Part shown: positions 61,172-64,000 of the stretch, in pieces | Layout of the letters: each line of letters starts with the position of its first letter | Position numbering within the stretch: position 1 is the first letter of the stretch | Origin: Fusibacter ferrireducens | GTDB taxonomy: Bacteria > Bacillota > Clostridia > Peptostreptococcales > Acidaminobacteraceae | Reading direction: 5' to 3' | Assembly: GCF_015352425.1 (NCBI RefSeq) | Contig: NZ_JADKNH010000014.1 | Location: 62,001 to 126,000 of the forward strand | DNA length: 64,000 nucleotides | Notes under the pieces: model-generated | Seen by the model: only the letters and a program-made list of their open reading frames with translations | Database searches by the model: none | Told to the model about the DNA's origin: nothing | Made by a program: the position numbers and the translations under genes

Positions 61172-61860
61172 GAATTAATAAATACCTTAGCGCATCAGGT
61201 GTTTGTTCGAGACGCAAGGCAGATGAAATTATAGATCAAGGTGCTGTGACCATAAATGGCGAACTTGCAACTAAGGGTTCGCAAGTGACACCAGAGGACG
61301 ATGTCTGTGTGAACGGCAAGACGATAACAGGTAAAGAAAAGAATATTTACATTGCCTTCAATAAGCCAATTGGCATAGAATGCACTACCAATTTAGCCGT
61401 AAAAGACAATATCATCAGCTATATTAATTATCCTGAGCGGATTTTCCCAGTGGGCAGACTTGATAAAAACTCAGAAGGCTTGATCTTATTGACAAATGAT
61501 GGGGAATTGTCCAATGAGATTTTAAAGGCTAGGCACTATCACGAAAAGGAATATATCGTCACAGTGGATCATCGAATTTCAGAGGCATTTTTGGAAAAGA
61601 TGAGAAATGGTGTTGAAATTTTAGATACAACGACACGACCTTGTGAGGTAGAACTTTTACGCAGCAATATGTTTAAGATCATATTGACTCAAGGATTGAA
61701 CAGGCAAATTAGACGGATGTGTGAAGCCCTTGAATATAAAGTCGTAAAGTTGAGGCGTGTGAGAATTATCAACATAGAGATTGGAGATCTTGAAAAAGGG
61801 AAATGGCGATATTTATCAGCGGATGAATTGAAACGGTTGAAGATGATGGTTAAAAAATGA
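61168..61860 (+). CDS. rluF: 23S rRNA pseudouridine synthase RluF-type (RsuA family)
   Basis: 230 residues: an S4 RNA-binding domain (MRINKYLSASGVCSRRKADE), then the RsuA/RluB/E/F catalytic domain with the active Asp in FPVGRLDKNSEGLILLTNDG and LTQGLNRQIRRMCEALEYKV. NRQIRRM with CEALEYKV favours RluF, which modifies U2604 of 23S rRNA. Coupled to ndpA. Confidence 0.88.
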   Translation: MRINKYLSASGVCSRRKADEIIDQGAVTINGELATKGSQVTPEDDVCVNGKTITGKEKNIYIAFNKPIGIECTTNLAVKDNIISYINYPERIFPVGRLDKNSEGLILLTNDGELSNEILKARHYHEKEYIVTVDHRISEAFLEKMRNGVEILDTTTRPCEVELLRSNMFKIILTQGLNRQIRRMCEALEYKVVKLRRVRIINIEIGDLEKGKWRYLSADELKRLKMMVKK

Positions 61861-61965
61861 TACAATGGACTTAACGATACAGAAAAAAAGGACGATAAAT
61901 AATATAAGCGGCATAAAATAATGACGTTTATGTGCAATCAACGGTAATAAAATGAAGGAGATTTT

Positions 61966-62334
61966 ATGTTATTAGACATTTTATTTGCAGGTGCAGTGAC
62001 ATTTTCTATATTTTTAATGGTCGAATTCTTCAAGAGCATACAGCAATTTTTGATCTTTAAAAAAGTGAGAGAAACCATTTTACTCTCTTCTTTTAGTTAT
62101 CTAAAACAAACACCTTATTCGATCGTAGATCTTAACAAAATGAGGGAGATGCTTTTGAGAAAACTTTCGGAGATCAAGCTTTCAAAATGGGTTAATGATC
62201 TTAAAATCACATGGCAATCCAGCGATGCCATTCAGTTTGTCTTTGAACTTAAATTCAATGAAATTAAACCTAAGTATAAGTTTGTAATTGGCCTAAAGGA
62301 TATTGAAGAAATCGTCAATAAAGCGAATGGGTAG
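61966..62334 (+). CDS. Hypothetical membrane-anchored protein
   Basis: 122 residues with one N-terminal membrane segment (about 4-24) and a soluble tail rich in Lys and beta-strand-forming residues (WVNDLKITWQSSDAIQFVFE). AAGGAGA lies before the ATG. No family recognised. Confidence 0.7.
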   Translation: MLLDILFAGAVTFSIFLMVEFFKSIQQFLIFKKVRETILLSSFSYLKQTPYSIVDLNKMREMLLRKLSEIKLSKWVNDLKITWQSSDAIQFVFELKFNEIKPKYKFVIGLKDIEEIVNKANG

Positions 62335-62375
62335 AGGTCGATTTGAGTCATCAATTAATTTGTATGAGGTGAAAT

Positions 62376-63128
62376 ATGAAAAAGGTCGTTGTCATCGTTT
62401 CATTTGCAGTTATCAGTTTTTTCATCTATAGCATTGTATTTCAAACAAGAGAACAACCGCCTGTTATTGCCTACACCTTTGATTTTGAGGAGATGGATAA
62501 AGAGTTTTGGCTCGTTGGGCAATGGGAAAACTATAATCGTTCTTATGATTTGGTATCCCTTAAAGACGGCATACTGAAGATGACTTCGGATGTGCCAGAA
62601 GCGCGCCCTTATATCTTGTCACGTCCAATTGAAATTAGAAATGGCGATGTGATCACATTGAAACGCAAAGTTAAGATTACTCATGGAGATGGTGTCTTCG
62701 CAGGTGGCCTTGCGATGTATCAGACCAATTCAAGTGAACTCATTCCAGAAAGGGCAGATGGCTCTTGGTTTACATCTATGGGAGATGGGATTGCATTGGT
62801 TGAATATTCTTATGATCTGTCGCCGCGTCAGAAAAGACCTGGGAAAGATGTGGTCAGATTTTTAGCGGCAGACTGGGATTATAATGATAACTTCAAATTA
62901 ATTCCGCCTTTCTATGATGAATGGGTAGAGGAAAGTCTCAGTTATGACACGCGTTCCAATCAAATTACGTATAAAAACAACAGTACAGAATATAGATTAA
63001 ACAGTTACCCAATTGATCAAAATAATATTCGTTTTTTGATGCATGCTTATGGTGAAGGTGCAGGCAATAGCGTCGAAGTGGATTGGGTAGAGATTACAGT
63101 GGTTAATAAAAAGAGTAGAATGCAATAA
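62376..63128 (+). CDS. Exported or membrane-anchored protein, concanavalin-like
   Basis: 250 residues with an N-terminal membrane/signal segment (VVVIVSFAVISFFIYSIVF) and no lipobox. The rest is beta-rich and aromatic (FDFEEMDKEFWLVGQWENYN; VFAGGLAMYQTNS; VDWVEITVV at the end), which is reminiscent of laminin-G/concanavalin-type beta sandwiches. Probably lies outside the membrane. Function unknown. Confidence 0.7.
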   Translation: MKKVVVIVSFAVISFFIYSIVFQTREQPPVIAYTFDFEEMDKEFWLVGQWENYNRSYDLVSLKDGILKMTSDVPEARPYILSRPIEIRNGDVITLKRKVKITHGDGVFAGGLAMYQTNSSELIPERADGSWFTSMGDGIALVEYSYDLSPRQKRPGKDVVRFLAADWDYNDNFKLIPPFYDEWVEESLSYDTRSNQITYKNNSTEYRLNSYPIDQNNIRFLMHAYGEGAGNSVEVDWVEITVVNKKSRMQ

Positions 63129-63138
63129 ATGAGGTTTT

Positions 63139-63651
63139 ATGAATATGAATAAAGAAGAAGAGAAATGGTTAAATTATGCATTCTATTTGCTTTCTTTTAA
63201 AATGCGTACAGAACACGAACTCATTGAAAAATTTAATTCAAGGCAAGTTGATGAAGACATTCAACAACTTGTTTTATCTTTTTTAAAGTCCCAAAAGTAT
63301 ATAGATGATCAGTTCTATGCAGAGAGCTATATCGAAAGTCATGCCAGCAAATATGGTCCATATCGCATGAAAAGAACACTTAAGGAAAAGGGCATTTCCA
63401 AGGTACATATTGAAAAGGCCTTTGAAGCTTTGGCATCATCTATAGATCCTTATAAGGACGCACGCAACATTCTTCAAAAAAAAATGGACGGTATGTCCAT
63501 TGATTTTGAAAAGTTAAAGGATGATTATGTCTATAAACGCAAAATTCAACAAAAGTTGTCACAGTTTTTAGCCTATAGAGGTTTTTCTCTCGATGTGATC
63601 AAGTGCGTCCTCAGTGAACTCTTGGCTCAAGAATTCTTCGATGAAGAGTGA
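63139..63651 (+). CDS. recX: Regulatory protein RecX
   Basis: 170 residues of the RecX family, which inhibits RecA filaments. Three-helix repeats are visible: [36 protein letters not shown] and [23 protein letters not shown] 63139 follows GAGG; a second Met lies 6 bases on. Its 3' end overlaps the convergent helicase gene by about 84 bases. Confidence 0.87.
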   Translation: MNMNKEEEKWLNYAFYLLSFKMRTEHELIEKFNSRQVDEDIQQLVLSFLKSQKYIDDQFYAESYIESHASKYGPYRMKRTLKEKGISKVHIEKAFEALASSIDPYKDARNILQKKMDGMSIDFEKLKDDYVYKRKIQQKLSQFLAYRGFSLDVIKCVLSELLAQEFFDEE

Positions 63652-64000
63652 GTTTTTATTGAAGTCACCATTCATAAAGCGTGTATGGAGCAATTCGAAA
63701 CGCCTTTTGGCACGGGTTAATCCCACATAAAATAACCGGCGTTCTTCTTCAAGAGCGTCTTTTTTCTGACTGTTAAATCCGGGAAATATTTGATCGTTGA
63801 CATCGATCATGAAAACGTTATGAAATTCCAGCCCCTTGGAGCCGTGAATTGTAGACAGCGTCACTTTGGCTTGATGCGCAGGTGTTGAATCCATGTGTAG
63901 ATGCTCTCTTAAGTGTTCAATTCTCGTAATGAAGTCAAAACCTGATTTTAATGATTTGCCGATGGCTTTATAGGCATCCAAGCGTGTGCGTGCGAAATTC
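63568..64000 (-). CDS. UvrD/Rep/PcrA-type helicase, C-terminal part (gene runs off the window)
   Basis: The frame is open to the window edge. It shows superfamily 1 helicase motifs V and [41 protein letters not shown]. The short C-terminal tail after motif VI (about 40 residues) resembles the compact clostridial UvrD-like proteins rather than full PcrA. It would unwind DNA 3' to 5' with ATP. It converges on recX with overlapping 3' ends. Confidence 0.85.
   Translation of the reverse strand, partial: NFARTRLDAYKAIGKSLKSGFDFITRIEHLREHLHMDSTPAHQAKVTLSTIHGSKGLEFHNVFMIDVNDQIFPGFNSQKKDALEEERRLFYVGLTRAKRRFELLHTRFMNGDFNKNSLFIEEFLSQEFTEDALDHIERKTSIG

Overview
The window reads as a low-GC, Gram-positive anaerobe of the Clostridia. 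The evidence is AT-rich intergenic DNA, strong AGGAGG-type ribosome sites with many GTG/TTG starts, a glycyl-radical enzyme, citrate fermentation, PRD/PTS regulation with a Ser46-type HPr, and lipoprotein sulfurtransferases. A Fusibacter/Acidaminobacter-like fermenter is a guess that I cannot test here. I found no rRNA, IS transposase, integrase or CRISPR array.

Layout. 1-2.4 kb: 5-oxoprolinase subunits B and C with a DUF1445 hydro-lyase. 2.5-4.6 kb: an autoregulated GntR(YtrA-type)-ABC-2 transporter operon. 4.6-8.1 kb: a MerR regulator, a 2,4-diaminopentanoate dehydrogenase-like enzyme, a GNAT acetyltransferase and a PUA/ASCH-like protein. 8.2-13.7 kb: a scarred region bounded by two complete tRNA-Arg(TCG) genes in the same orientation. 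It holds a headless LysR gene, a MatC-like permease, a GNAT, and a three-way junction of a tRNA fragment, a DUF4097 fragment and a decapitated MBL hydrolase, followed by a DUF2089/membrane protein pair. 13.8-15.9 kb: a NitT/TauT-type binding protein and permease without an ATPase, then a 51-aa basic protein. 16-20.2 kb: a glycyl-radical enzyme that looks like trans-4-hydroxy-L-proline dehydratase, its activase, PpnP and a DUF6326 protein.

20.4-25.1 kb is a sulfur (or selenium) trafficking cluster: a YeeE/YedE-type channel split into two genes, two nearly identical TusA proteins between the halves, a thioredoxin-reductase/thioredoxin-like fusion, a divergent LysR gene and a third TusA. At 29.4-32.1 kb two exported rhodanese lipoproteins follow, one of which carries four rhodanese domains from an internal 270-residue duplication. 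Together these could form a relay from surface sulfane sulfur to cytoplasmic carriers. Around them lie envelope-glycan genes: GT2, ATP-grasp, a polytopic glycosyltransferase and a sugar aminotransferase.

35.6-43.9 kb is a self-contained mannitol-type PTS locus: IICB, the MtlR activator, IICBA, FruK, a sorbose-1-phosphate-reductase-like dehydrogenase and HPr. No mtlD is seen. The gene set predicts mannitol-1-P to fructose-1-P to fructose-1,6-bisphosphate, which I consider the most interesting metabolic prediction here. 45.4-53.9 kb: citrate fermentation (citG, citCDEFX) with a TctCBA transporter. A promoter, a tiny ORF and a terminator lie ahead of citC. 54-59.1 kb: a chemoreceptor, a Cache-PAS histidine kinase and a response regulator with a DUF2294 output domain. 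59.2-64 kb: SemiSWEET, a small b561-like membrane protein, NdpA, RluF, two unknown exported or membrane proteins, RecX and the 3' end of a UvrD-type helicase.
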